Positions 10,473 through 20,849 of a DNA stretch of 64,000 nucleotides are shown here, one piece after another. Below the pieces are notes generated by a model. The model saw only the letters and a program-made list of their open reading frames with translations. It ran no database searches and had not been told where the DNA came from. The stretch's first letter is position 1. The number at the start of each line of letters is the position of its first letter. A program made the position numbers and the translations under genes. Origin of the DNA: Gracilariopsis chorda (lineage: Eukaryota; Rhodophyta; Florideophyceae; Gracilariales; Gracilariaceae); the NCBI GenBank assembly GCA_003194525.1, contig NBIV01000026.1:1-64000 (forward strand), given 5' to 3'.

Positions 10473-10834
10473 TTCAGTCGTATCAAATCTGTCAATACGT
10501 ATTTTGATATTTGAGTGCTGGTACAAATTTGTGTTTTTCGGAGCGACCCATTATTGTTTCGCGATTTTGCATGTGCTGTGTGCACCGCGTGCCCACCAGT
10601 GCTTGTGAGCCGTAATCACCCTGCACAACAGTTGTACAACGCTGAAACCTCTCATTTTTGCTCCAATCTGAGCAAACGCCGCCCGGTCGTCAGCTTGCAT
10701 CTCCCATGACCAACTTGCGCTCTTTTGCCATTTGAAGCCGCACGATATCAAGCTGAGTACGTCCATACACACCCGGCCCATCGCCGATCACCCTGCCTTG
10801 CTCGCCGTCCCTATACTTACTTCCATTTCGAGCC
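10473..10834. promoter_or_regulatory. divergent intergenic region, transposase / FGAM synthase
   Basis: This 362-bp gap lies between two divergently read genes and must hold the promoter of the FGAM synthase gene. I see no clear TATA box or repeated operator-like element. A pyrimidine-rich stretch (about 10760-10830) precedes the ATG at 10835. Confidence 0.4.
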
Positions 10835-13800
10835 ATGACAAATCCAGCCTTCACCACTCCTGCAACTCTCCCGAACACCAAGCCGTCCACGTCATCAACA
10901 CTATCTATCAACACTGGTTTTGTCCCAGAACTGCATCCACGAGTCCCTCTTTCGCATCCTCGCTGTCGTCCGCCCCGCTCTTGTCCCACTGCGCCCATTG
11001 CCTCAAATCCACTCCCCACTTCTGTCTCCGCTACCGTCATCCCATCTTCCACGGTTTTGCACTTCTATCGCTATCATGAACAAGTTCCACCTGCCACTCT
11101 GCGAATCGCAACCCAGATCTTTCAAGACCAACCACTAATCATCAATCAGGAAACTGTGTTCAACATCCGTTTAACCAAATCGCTGGATCCTCATCAGCTG
11201 CAAATCCTCCGTTGGCTCCTGTCAGAAACATTCGCTCCACAGCTTTTGAAAAGCTCATCTTCTCTAAACGAACCAGCCATTCATGTTGGACCACGCCTAA
11301 ACTTCCAGACCGCTTGGTCCTCCAATGCCGTATCAATCTGCCATGCATGTGGTATTCAAGCAATTGATCGACTGGAGCGCTCTCGGCGTTACACACTGCA
11401 GTATCCGGATGGATCCTTTCCTGCTCAGCATCTCGTAGAACAGTTTCAAGCCGCCGTCTTCGATCGCATGACCGAAACCGTCTACCCCAAAGTGCTTGCT
11501 TCTTTCGATACACCCATTCAACCGCAGAAGGCGTTCACCATCGACATTCTCGGGCACGGAGAGAATGCTCTTCGTGATTTCAACAACACCGATGGGCTTG
11601 CGTTCGATGAGGATGATATTGCGTATTACTCCAAACTCTTCCGTCAGCTGCATCGGAACCCTACCAACGTCGAGCTATACGATCTTGCTCAGAGCAACTC
11701 TGAACATTCCCGTCACTGGTTCTTTAAGGGGCAGCTCATAGTTGATGGGCAGCAAATCGATGATCATTTGCTTAATATCGTTCGGGAGCCCCTTCGTGTA
11801 AACCCATCCAATTCTGTTATCGCGTTTGCCGACAATTCATCCACGATGCGTTCCGGCCCAGTTCCACTGCTCATGCCGCGCACACCAGGTTTGTCTTCCC
11901 CGCTGATTGCGAAAGAAATTGATACTGATATCCTGTTTACTGCTGAAACGCACAACTTTCCGAGCGGAGTGGCGCCCTTCCCTGGAGCTGAAACAGGTAC
12001 AGGTGGGCGCATAAGAGACACGGCAGCTACGGGAGTTGGTAGCTTAGTCGGAGTGGCCACAGCTGGATATTCAGTCGGGAATCTTCATATTCCAGACTTC
12101 CCTTTGCCGTGGGAAGACCCCACCTTTGAGTATCCGAACAACCTGGCGTCTCCACTCGATATTCTCATCCAAGCAAGCAACGGCGCAAGCGATTACGGAA
12201 ACAAGTTTGGAGAACCTGTAATTAACGGCTTCGCGAGGACGTATGGTATCAAGTTGCAGAATGGACAGCGTCGAGAGTATGTCAAACCCATTATGTTCTC
12301 TGGCGGAATGGGTCAAATGCATCACCAACATGCGAGAAAAGGACAACCGGAAACAGGTCTCCTGGTTGTAAAAGTGGGTGGGCCGGCATACCGCATCGGA
12401 ATGGGTGGCGGCGCCGCATCTAGTATGATGCAGGGTGATAACAAAGCAGATCTCGACTTCAATGCTGTTCAGAGAGGTGATGCAGAGATGGCCCAGAGGG
12501 TCTACCGAGTTTTGCGTGCGTGCGTCGAAATGGGAGGTGATAATCCAATTGTCTCAATTCACGATCAGGGCGCTGGTGGGAACTGCAATGTCGTGAAAGA
12601 GCTCATATACCCATCTGGTGCAAAGATACACATTAGAAATGTCCTTGTGGGCGATAATACTTTATCGGCGCTTGAAATATGGGTTGCTGAGTATCAAGAG
12701 CAGTTCGGATTGCTGCTGCGTCCAACTCATGAACCGATGTTCCGCAAAATGTGTGCAAGAGAGAATGTCGAACCTGCTGTTCTTGGTTCTATTGACGGGT
12801 CTGGACGTATAGTATTGTGGGATGATCAGGAGAAACAAGCTGTTGTTGACATGGACCTAGAAGCAGTTCTAGGGGATCTTCCGCAGAAATCTTTCACAGA
12901 CTACAGGGTCGCATTCCATGGAGTCCCGCTATACATACCCACAGATACGAGTGTCGCTGAAATGCTTCGCCGAGTATTATCATTGATGAGCGTAGGTTCT
13001 AAGAGGTTTTTGACAACAAAAGTTGACCGCAGCGTGACGGGTCTCATTGCTCAGCAACAGTGCGTTGGACCATTACAGCTTCCGTTATCAGATTATGCTG
13101 TATCAACTCAGTCTTACTTTGCGTTACGAGGATCAGCAACAGCAATAGGCGAACGACCTACAATAACAGCCTTATCGCCCCAAGCAATGGCTAGAATGAG
13201 TGTAGGAGAAATGATGACCAACTTATGTGGGGCGAAGGTGACGTCAAGGGACCACATCAAATGTGAAGGAAATTGGATGTGGGCGGCAAAACTACCAGGA
13301 GATTGTGCATCTTTGTACGACGCAGCTGCGTCAACTCGAGATGTCATGATTGAGCTCGGTATAGCCATTGATGGCGGAAAGGACTCATTGTCGATGGCTG
13401 CTCGTTGTCCGACGAAGGATGGTTCCATGGAAACCGTCCGAGCCCCTGGAACATTGGTGATCAGTGGGTATTGTACGATGGAGAATGTCCAAGAGAAACT
13501 TACTCCAGATCTTAAAGCTCCAGGTGAGAGTTCGTTGCTTTTGATTGATATCGCTAAAGGTAAGAGACGAACTGGAGGAAGCGCACTTGCCCAGGTTTTC
13601 TCTCAAGTAGGGGAACGTCCACCTGATCTTGATGAGCCATCTCTTTTAGCAAAAGCTTTCGACACCGTGCAACAGCTCATAGGACACAATGGTGTTCTTT
13701 CTTGCCACGATGTCAGCGACGGTGGGTTGATAACAACATTACTAGAAATGGGATTCGCCGGAAACTGCGGAATTGATGTGTCTATGAACTCCAAAGATAT

Positions 13801-14971
13801 GGAGTATGACATTGTACAAGCTCTATTCGCAGAAGAACTGGGAATTGTCATCGAGGTTTCTTCGCAGTCTGAGCAGGACGTCTGCGAGGTTCTTCGTCGA
13901 GATGGATTGCCCTATCAGAGAGTCGGACAAACAAGAAGGGATCATGAAGTTCGCATACTAAATGGGTCAAACGAATTGTTAGTTGATGACATTCGGGATT
14001 TGAGAGATATCTGGGAGAGTACATCTTTTGCACTGGATAGGCAACAAGCGAACACGCAGTGCGTAGATGTAGAGCAAAAGAACTTGAGGAGCAAACAAGG
14101 GCCCCAATACAGAGTCACATTCAAAGCAAGAGAAACTCCACGAATGGTCATAGAGCAACTTGCAAAGCCAAAAGTGGCAATAATCAGGGAGGAAGGGTCG
14201 AACGGAGACAGGGAAATGAGTGCAGCCTTCCACATGAGTGGGTTTGAAACATGGGACGTATCTGTTCGGGACATCGCAAGCAAGAGCATTAGTCTATCAG
14301 ATTTCAAAGGCATCGCGTTCGTTGGTGGATTTTCTTACGCTGATGTGTTAGATTCAGCAAAGGGATGGGCCGGAGTAATACGCTTCAGCGATCTTGTTCG
14401 TTCAGAGTTTGACAGATTCTACGCGCGCACTGATACGTTCTCCTTGGGTGTATGCAACGGATGCCAACTCATGGCTCTGTTAGGAAGAATACCTTTCTCA
14501 TCCGATGTTCTGGACGAGAAGTCACAGCCCCGCTTCATCCACAACGAATCTGGGCGATACGAATCAAGATTCTCCACAGTGAAGATCTCGGAAGATAGTC
14601 CGGCGATAATGCTTCGCGGCATGGGCAGTTCTCAACTGGGAGTTTGGGTTGCGCACGGTGAAGGAAGAGCCTATTTCGCCGATGAAGAAATTTTGAAAAA
14701 GGTAGAACAGATGAACTTGGCCCCGTTGCGTTATGTCGGTGAAGATGGAGAAGTGACAATGATGTACCCGGACAACCCAAATGGATCAATGAACGGCATT
14801 GCGGGTATCTGCTCAAAAGACGGACGCCACCTCGCAATGATGCCTCACCCCGAACGCACTGTTCTCAAGTGGCAGTGGGGGTACCTTCCGAGGGAGATTG
14901 AAGCGCTTGATGCGTCGCCGTGGCTCAAAATGTTTCAGAATGCCTATGAGTGGGTGGTGAATGGTGATTAA
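10835..14971 (+). CDS. PFAS: phosphoribosylformylglycinamidine synthase (FGAM synthase)
   Basis: This enzyme converts FGAR, glutamine and ATP to FGAM, a step of de novo purine synthesis. The single exon encodes 1378 aa, against about 1300-1340 for the large one-chain form of proteobacteria and eukaryotes. Residues 1 to about 70 are Ser/Thr/Pro/Arg-rich with no similarity to the family and could be an organelle transit peptide. The PurS-like and linker regions follow, then the synthetase core with FTAETHNFPSG and GAETGTGGRIRD, a second AIR-synthase-like half (IDGGKDSLSMAA, SCHDVSDGG), and a C-terminal class I glutaminase with Cys1207 in LGVCNGCQLMALLG and His1338/Glu1340 in MMPHPERTV. All key motifs are present with no frameshift. 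The ATG at 10835 is the first in frame; start sites nearer residue 70 cannot be excluded. Confidence 0.97.
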   Translation: MTNPAFTTPATLPNTKPSTSSTLSINTGFVPELHPRVPLSHPRCRPPRSCPTAPIASNPLPTSVSATVIPSSTVLHFYRYHEQVPPATLRIATQIFQDQPLIINQETVFNIRLTKSLDPHQLQILRWLLSETFAPQLLKSSSSLNEPAIHVGPRLNFQTAWSSNAVSICHACGIQAIDRLERSRRYTLQYPDGSFPAQHLVEQFQAAVFDRMTETVYPKVLASFDTPIQPQKAFTIDILGHGENALRDFNNTDGLAFDEDDIAYYSKLFRQLHRNPTNVELYDLAQSNSEHSRHWFFKGQLIVDGQQIDDHLLNIVREPLRVNPSNSVIAFADNSSTMRSGPVPLLMPRTPGLSSPLIAKEIDTDILFTAETHNFPSGVAPFPGAETGTGGRIRDTAATGVGSLVGVATAGYSVGNLHIPDFPLPWEDPTFEYPNNLASPLDILIQASNGASDYGNKFGEPVINGFARTYGIKLQNGQRREYVKPIMFSGGMGQMHHQHARKGQPETGLLVVKVGGPAYRIGMGGGAASSMMQGDNKADLDFNAVQRGDAEMAQRVYRVLRACVEMGGDNPIVSIHDQGAGGNCNVVKELIYPSGAKIHIRNVLVGDNTLSALEIWVAEYQEQFGLLLRPTHEPMFRKMCARENVEPAVLGSIDGSGRIVLWDDQEKQAVVDMDLEAVLGDLPQKSFTDYRVAFHGVPLYIPTDTSVAEMLRRVLSLMSVGSKRFLTTKVDRSVTGLIAQQQCVGPLQLPLSDYAVSTQSYFALRGSATAIGERPTITALSPQAMARMSVGEMMTNLCGAKVTSRDHIKCEGNWMWAAKLPGDCASLYDAAASTRDVMIELGIAIDGGKDSLSMAARCPTKDGSMETVRAPGTLVISGYCTMENVQEKLTPDLKAPGESSLLLIDIAKGKRRTGGSALAQVFSQVGERPPDLDEPSLLAKAFDTVQQLIGHNGVLSCHDVSDGGLITTLLEMGFAGNCGIDVSMNSKDMEYDIVQALFAEELGIVIEVSSQSEQDVCEVLRRDGLPYQRVGQTRRDHEVRILNGSNELLVDDIRDLRDIWESTSFALDRQQANTQCVDVEQKNLRSKQGPQYRVTFKARETPRMVIEQLAKPKVAIIREEGSNGDREMSAAFHMSGFETWDVSVRDIASKSISLSDFKGIAFVGGFSYADVLDSAKGWAGVIRFSDLVRSEFDRFYARTDTFSLGVCNGCQLMALLGRIPFSSDVLDEKSQPRFIHNESGRYESRFSTVKISEDSPAIMLRGMGSSQLGVWVAHGEGRAYFADEEILKKVEQMNLAPLRYVGEDGEVTMMYPDNPNGSMNGIAGICSKDGRHLAMMPHPERTVLKWQWGYLPREIEALDASPWLKMFQNAYEWVVNGD

Positions 14972-16068
14972 TAAGGATTCCTTGACAAATTGACAGAACC
15001 TCTATCCTTCTAGCTAGTGGGAGGCCTCAGGATCCCTCCGTCTGTGGGTTGTAATGTTACTCATTGTAGAAACTAGAAACATATAGCGTTGCAGTTGCCA
15101 TGGAACAGAATATGCTTCGTTCTTGGCTTTGCTGGAACCTCAGTTTATTCGGACCTGGACTCCGTACACTTCGTAGAAGCTGAACCACGGCAACGGAGGG
15201 TTCCGTCCGAACAGATCCTTAAGATGGTGCTTGTCTAACTGCATTTGGAATATAATCTTGACGCCAGCAGCCAGGATAAGAAGCAGGCTGAGAGTTTTCT
15301 TGGTTGGGCTTGAAGAGGAAACGTTTGAGATTGCATCTCGTATAGGATAATGAATACCCTTTCACTTGCTAACAGGCGTGTGACTTTTAGAATGCGCCAC
15401 TTGCTCCTTTTAGGGTTTCCAAACGCAATGGACAGAACTGGCGGATTGACTGTCCAGTTCACCGACTTCCAAACGAACTGCAACGCTGCCATTCCATGAG
15501 TTGACTGCACCTCGATCCTGAGGTTTACTGTACGATGCCATACACATCTTTCAGAAGAGGATGCGCCGTGGACGATGCGAGGTCGGTCATGGTGCACTAA
15601 AACGCTGGTACAGTTGCTGTTCTGCGGTTTTCGCAGCATTATAAAAAAGAGCTCAGATTGTTCAAATTCAAATGGATGAATGCTTCGGGGTTATTGCCGT
15701 TCATTGCCCAAACAAAACGTCCCCGTTCGGCATAACCATCGGTAACACGAGTCACTCCTTGCGTTGTTAGACATGAACGTCTCTGTAACAATGCCGTCAT
15801 ACCCAGCTTTTCGTCCGTTCAAATCGTATTCAAACTTCCCTCCCCATCTGCCCGTGTGTAGTGTCAAAGCTGTCTGCTCTTACTAGCGTCTCCTTGTGCC
15901 CTCACTCATTGCCCATCAGATCCTTCTCCCCTCCCCTTCTAGCCCATGATGTCATTACCTGTGTCCCCATAAACGCACCCCAACCAGCTTAGACCAAGTC
16001 GAAGAAGCATAATCGAGCGCAGTTGTCGAATTGACTACAATATCCAATACCTGTATCCCGCATTAAGA
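14972..16068. other. intergenic region after FGAM synthase, no supported gene
   Basis: About 1.1 kb without a recognisable gene. A 134-codon minus-strand ORF (15235-15639) has an ATG but an unusual composition rich in Cys, Trp and Ser and no motif I recognise, so I do not call it. The part near 15880-16000 is pyrimidine-rich, as are sequences upstream of other genes here, and could be the promoter of the small locus that follows. Confidence 0.4.
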
Positions 16069-16551
16069 ATGTCTAGTCGTCTCAATGAACGATTCGCCAC
16101 CGGATCTAAGCTTCCAGCATCTCGAACAATTCCATCAATCTTTCGTCGACGATCGCGAAGTTATCAAACGAATCACACACCGCCCTCGCTCCCTCAACCA
16201 CCGTCACCATCTTCAAACGAGATCACTGACTTCATGGCACAACGCGCCTCTAAATGTCTATATGCACCATGGCGTACAAGATCGAATCCTTTGAGGCCAT
16301 CAAATACTATCAGAAAGCAATCCACTCGTGCCCAACGTGCTAAGTTTTTAAACGCCGTCGTTTCACGGTTACGCCATACGCAACTCAATAGGATATCCAC
16401 CAGCACCACCGAAAACCGTCTATCTCTTACTCATGCCCAAGGAGCTCCGTATTCGTCAACTAAACGTCGCCTGGTCCGGAACGCAAAAGAAGGAAGTGTG
16501 GCAGAAGAGGATCTGCATAGGCAAGTCTGAGATGAGCTAAACCAGCTGATT
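16069..16551 (+). other. possible small gene or decayed gene, frames unresolved
   Basis: A 153-codon ORF starts with ATG at 16069, but its product is Ser/Arg/Thr-rich and looks like an out-of-frame reading. A second frame starting with ATG at 16085 gives a more protein-like product (HLEQFHQSFVDDREVIKRI), meets two stops near 16290-16350 and then resumes in the same frame with GYPPAPPKTVYLLLMPKEL and WSGTQKKEVWQKR until a stop near 16539. Either an intron removes the stops or this is a decayed gene. I do not recognise the product. Confidence 0.35.
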
Positions 16552-16634
16552 TACGAACCGATGGCTGTCTGGCAGTGTGATGTAGTAGGTCAAAAATACG
16601 TTAACTGACGATCCGCATTATTCAACTTGTCGTA

Positions 16635-17489
16635 TCAACGAGATGGTCTGCTAGCCTTCCGAATTCCCTTCAAAGACAAATCTGCGGCACCTCCCTCTCT
16701 TTGGGCTCTGGCGCCGTTTTTGTTACCCCGAACCCGTGTGGGTCGCGATGATTTTGTCCTTTGGGCGCGAGTTTCGAGCTGCGCCTGTCGTTCAATCTTG
16801 TCGCACCATGCCTCGAAGTGCTCTTTCCCCCGCTGAGAGCGTTTTTGGATTAAGGTAGCGAGATCGCTGATATCGGCCTCATCTCGAGCGGCAGCTCTCT
16901 TGCCGCGCTTCTTCGAAGTGGAAGTATTCTTCTGTACATATAACTGCGCCTGCTTCAAAAGCGATTTTCGTGCCCTACGCCATTGCGGTGTGTTACTCAG
17001 TTTTCCGTCTTGAACACTCTCATCCCAGAATGAAACGAAGCGCTCCAAATCACGTTCCTCGCTGTATGGAATGTATTGCAGGACATTGACGACGTTGCCT
17101 TCAAACCTTTCAAAATGAGAGAGGAGATCCTCCCTTTCGTCCTGTCCGTTGCGATATTTTGACTCATAGGCAGCGATATCCTCCTTTGATAACCGGCTGG
17201 TATACCTGGCGAGGAACTCCGCGAGTGCATCGGCGTCCATGCCGTCATCATCGGCGTGCGGATTCGAAGCCGGGCCAAACTGATCGTACTGAGCTCGGCG
17301 GTCAGGGTCAGCAAGAATATCAAAGATGGCTTTCAGATGCTGGAAGGCGTTAGTGGCATCCGGCGAGTCCTTGTTGCGGTCGGGATGCAGCTGAAGAGCC
17401 TTGAGGCGGAATGCTTTCCGGATGTGAGCCTGCGAAGCATCAGGATTGACGCCTAAGAGCTCATAGTACGAAGTATCCACCGGAGCCAT
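16635..17489 (-). CDS. DnaJ-domain protein, DNAJC9-like
   Basis: The 284-aa protein starts with a J domain at residues 6-72, with YYELLGV and the HPD motif at 35-37 that stimulates Hsp70 ATPase. Residues about 85-160 match the DNAJC9 pattern: an acidic stretch, then KYRNGQDEREDLLSHFERFEG and a helical region ending in FWDESVQDGKL. The C-terminal third is Lys/Arg-rich with coiled-coil character and ends in a basic tail, suggesting a nuclear protein. Human DNAJC9 is about 260 aa, a J-domain co-chaperone that binds histones H3-H4. The histone role here is inferred from the family. The ATG at 17489 directly precedes the J domain. The gene is divergent from the Mrs2-like gene. Confidence 0.9.
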   Translation of the reverse strand: MAPVDTSYYELLGVNPDASQAHIRKAFRLKALQLHPDRNKDSPDATNAFQHLKAIFDILADPDRRAQYDQFGPASNPHADDDGMDADALAEFLARYTSRLSKEDIAAYESKYRNGQDEREDLLSHFERFEGNVVNVLQYIPYSEERDLERFVSFWDESVQDGKLSNTPQWRRARKSLLKQAQLYVQKNTSTSKKRGKRAAARDEADISDLATLIQKRSQRGKEHFEAWCDKIERQAQLETRAQRTKSSRPTRVRGNKNGARAQREGGAADLSLKGIRKASRPSR

Positions 17490-18155
17490 ACGTAGCAGCG
17501 CGCGCGGAGACGCTAAGGGAAAGGCGAACGATCGCTCGTCGCCTCGGACGGCCAGCGGAGATGGTGCTGATGACCTTCAAGCTTTTTGGTGGGAACCAAC
17601 TCGTTGCGGTGGCGAAGGCCTCAGGAATGACACTTACCAACAGCATGGTTATTACCGTTGAGGCGTCCGCTACAGCCTTTTGGCGCCAAATCAGTGCTGG
17701 ACAGGACGGAGAGGGTTATGTCCTTATTTGAACTCCTATCATAAACTTGAGATGGTTAGCCTTGTACCTTTTGGTAACCTACCTCCAGGGCAAGAGCGTA
17801 CACCGAAGAGACGTGGCCCCCTGCCCAGTGCTCTGTACTACGGACTAGACGGACCTTTCAATGGCACTGAAGTCCGCATCACAACATCCCGTGACGTGTC
17901 GGGAGCGAAGCAACGACCCACCTGGGAATTGACTCCTTTGTCGACTCTCGAACCATCAGCGGGCGGTACAACCTCCCGCCACCGTCTCCTTTTCGACTTC
18001 GAACCACCAGTGTGAATTTCGTGAGCAATCCCTCTCCTCCGTTGGTTCTCGCTTCTTGATCACAAATCCCGCTCCGCCTCCAACCCATATCTGACTGTAG
18101 CAAGAACCTATACCTTTCTCCTCCCCACTTGTTCCTCTCGCTTTTGATACATACA
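17490..18155. promoter_or_regulatory. divergent intergenic region, DnaJ / Mrs2-like
   Basis: A 666-bp gap between two divergently transcribed genes, presumably holding both promoters. A pyrimidine-rich stretch (about 18020-18150) precedes the Mrs2-like ATG. A plus-strand open frame at 17680-18015 begins with TTG and shows no motif; I see no support for it as a gene. Confidence 0.4.
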
Positions 18156-19886
18156 ATGCCTCGCGTCACGTCCGACTCTCACTTCTCCGTTCCCACGCCG
18201 GAGACACCTCATATATGTATCCCATCCGTCGCTAACGCCCCCGTATCGCATATGATAGAGGATGCAGAAGCCTACCATATCACCCTTCCCAACTCCCCTC
18301 GACCGTCCCCACCAATGTCCCCATCCCGCTCTCCTCGGCGCCGCGCTTCACCTCTTCCCACACCCCGCCCCTCACCTTCGTTTAATCCGGAGCCCGCCAC
18401 CACCGTTTCATTCAGCGAGTACGTCGCCTCAGAACTAGCCCGTGATCAAACAGCCCAGCTGGACTTAGGGGTCTCTTTCGCGCCTGCTGCCCGTTTGGAA
18501 CGCACTCCCATCTCAACTGCGCAGCGACCAGCCCCAGACCCTTTTGACTCAGATTCTGACGGTGCCGTACCACCAACTCTCGTTGAACCCGCCGCCGACA
18601 TACCTCGCTCAGAAACAGAACCAAATCTCCACATACAAAAACATTCAACCGAGTCTGAGACAAGCACTCCGTCAGCTCCACAGTATTCAGCACCGACTGG
18701 CATTCCGGCTATAGGCTACTCTAATGCTCCGAGCAAGAGCCGTTACGCTGAACTGGACTGCATTCAGATCGATGCTCAAGGAAATGTGACAGAACGAAAA
18801 ATGAAACGCGCTGATATTCTCTATGAGGCTCGCTCATCTCTGCCCGGATCCCAGCCCTCTCGTTATATCGTTAATAAGTGGCTGAACAATGCCACTCAAG
18901 CTCCGCCTTCTCCTGAACTCAAACAGTTCTCAAGTCTCTTTGAGACCGATGCCGTGACAAGCCGGAAGAGCGCCCAGAAAGCACTGCGAGATTACCTTCG
19001 AAATTCGCTTCAAGCCCGAGATATTCGCCAAGTTGACCCGGCTTTCGCCGCAAAACCGGCCTTGTGGGTACGCCACTCAGCTATTGTGGTGTCACTTGAA
19101 GGTCTTCGTGCCATTATTCTACACAACAAAATGTTTTTGTTCGACCCTTCAAAGGAGAAAACCAAGCACTTGGAATACACAGCCAGGCAATCAATCAAGG
19201 CTCGCCCCGATGCCGAAAACCCGCAACCATTTGAGTTCCGCGCTCTGGAAGGAATACTCATCTACCTTGCTATTAGTTTGGAAACTGAGTTCAGCAAAAT
19301 TAAGCTCCAAATCGAGAAGTATGTGAATCAAATGCCGAATGAGCTCACAACTAAAATGCTGGAGGAGCTGCGCTTAAAGAAGCAGCAGCTTAACCAATTC
19401 CACTCTAGAGCGAACAGCGTGCGCACCGTCCTGGAGAACTTGCTGGACGAAGACGATGAGATGGCGAGCATGTACCTCACGGAGAAGCACATATCGCAGA
19501 ATTACGCGAGAAGTGCACTAGATCACAGTGAAGTCGAAACATTGCTGGAGGCCTACTTGCAGGCAATTGACTTGCATGTCAATCAAGCGTCGTTGCTCAA
19601 CGACGCTATTGAGGATACAGAAGATCTAATCATGATTCACTTAGACACCCTGCGAAACAGGCTCCTATCTGTTGAACTCGCGATGAGCGTAGTAAGCATG
19701 ATGTTCGGATTCGGAGGTGTGGTGGCGGGAGTTTTCGGGATGAACATAACAATTCCGCTCTTTGAATCTACAGCCAGTCGATATTGGTTTCTAGTGATAG
19801 TCGTTATTATAACCATAACCGTTGTGTCTGTTTCATGGTTGGTTTTGGTGATCCTGCGGCGACGTGGGCTGTACAGTTTCTACTAG
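18156..19886 (+). CDS. CorA/Mrs2-type magnesium transporter
   Basis: The protein is 576 aa from the ATG at 18156; the frame is open nine codons further upstream but only from a TTG. Residues 1 to about 200 are Ser/Pro-rich and probably disordered. The CorA-like cytosolic domain follows, including AIILHNKMFLFDP, a typical Mrs2 beta strand pattern, then FEFRALEGILIYLA and long helices with LENLLDEDDEMASMYLTEK. Two C-terminal membrane segments surround the signature GMN at 528-530: the first about 500-527, the second about 542-566. Mrs2/CorA proteins form pentameric Mg2+ channels. No clear mitochondrial presequence is seen, and the long N-terminus leaves the membrane (mitochondrial, vacuolar or plasma) open. 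Confidence 0.93.
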   Translation: MPRVTSDSHFSVPTPETPHICIPSVANAPVSHMIEDAEAYHITLPNSPRPSPPMSPSRSPRRRASPLPTPRPSPSFNPEPATTVSFSEYVASELARDQTAQLDLGVSFAPAARLERTPISTAQRPAPDPFDSDSDGAVPPTLVEPAADIPRSETEPNLHIQKHSTESETSTPSAPQYSAPTGIPAIGYSNAPSKSRYAELDCIQIDAQGNVTERKMKRADILYEARSSLPGSQPSRYIVNKWLNNATQAPPSPELKQFSSLFETDAVTSRKSAQKALRDYLRNSLQARDIRQVDPAFAAKPALWVRHSAIVVSLEGLRAIILHNKMFLFDPSKEKTKHLEYTARQSIKARPDAENPQPFEFRALEGILIYLAISLETEFSKIKLQIEKYVNQMPNELTTKMLEELRLKKQQLNQFHSRANSVRTVLENLLDEDDEMASMYLTEKHISQNYARSALDHSEVETLLEAYLQAIDLHVNQASLLNDAIEDTEDLIMIHLDTLRNRLLSVELAMSVVSMMFGFGGVVAGVFGMNITIPLFESTASRYWFLVIVVIITITVVSVSWLVLVILRRRGLYSFY

Positions 19887-20849
19887 CGCAATGTGGTTTC
19901 CATGATCAAGAAGCCGCGAAATCTAAGATCAGATGAGCGCAAAATCTGCTACGTCTTGATGACTAAATGATCCTCCGATGACTGGTCTACAGTCCGCGAA
20001 ACAACATTAAATACACACAGCACTCTTGGGCCGTTCTATGACTTTATTTACCCGGAAACAGAAAACGCGAAATTTGACGACGTCCAGTAAAAGGCAAGCA
20101 CGTAGCAAAACATGCTTGCCAAATTTCGTTTCCGTCTGCAGCCCACAAGTTTCAGCAGTCATGTGAACAACTTAACTCATCTGCATACCCTTGCTTGTTG
20201 AATGACCTCCTGCCAATCAAGATTTTACAAGAAGATGGACACAAGCGCAGTTTATGCCATCGGCTCGAACACGTCACAACACCATAAGCAGCATACCTAT
20301 TTTTCCAACATGGAGAGATTATCGACTAGCCAGCATTATGAAACCCAATAAGACACTATTCAAGCGTCCCAGACAGTCAAGGAAGCTTAATGTTTGATCA
20401 AACCCATTTCCCTCTATAATCAGAATTTTAATGCAATTATCAAAAGGATAAAGATGACAGGCGCACATAACGCTCTTTTATCAACAAAACATCTCTTGTT
20501 AGCACATAATGAGGTGTAAAGATCAATTATTATGTACCAAATTAAGACAGTAATTACTGACCAGCTAACTTCTAACCACAAAAATAATTTGACACAGCAA
20601 ATTGCATCAACTACGGTAAGAATTGTACGCACAGAAAATGGCGATAAAAAAATTCAAAACGTCAGACGACAAATACCCGTTTTTAGAAATGGAGTTACAG
20701 CTGCAGATATCTCAAACAATATATCTTAAGAACGAAACGTAACTCAGGGTGGTGACAGAACCCCTGATTTTGAACCAGTAGAGTATTTTTGTTTACTTTA
20801 TGTACTGGTAGATAGTTAAATGACAGCTACAAGACCTACATTCATGGAA
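19887..20849. other. AT-rich region between Mrs2-like gene and element B
   Basis: About 960 bp with no recognised gene. The right half (20400-20740) is clearly AT-rich; a 65-codon frame at 20532-20729 starts with TTG and has no motif. It forms the left flank of element B insertion. Confidence 0.45.

Noticed and set aside
10473..10526. 18-codon upstream extension of the Harbinger-type transposase
   Set aside because: Opens with TTG; the first in-frame ATG is at 10472.
15235..15639. 134-codon minus-strand ORF after FGAM synthase
   Set aside because: No motif, odd composition, no neighbour context; open frame length is within chance.
18129..18155. Nine-codon upstream extension of the Mrs2-like protein
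   Set aside because: Opens with TTG; the first ATG is at 18156.
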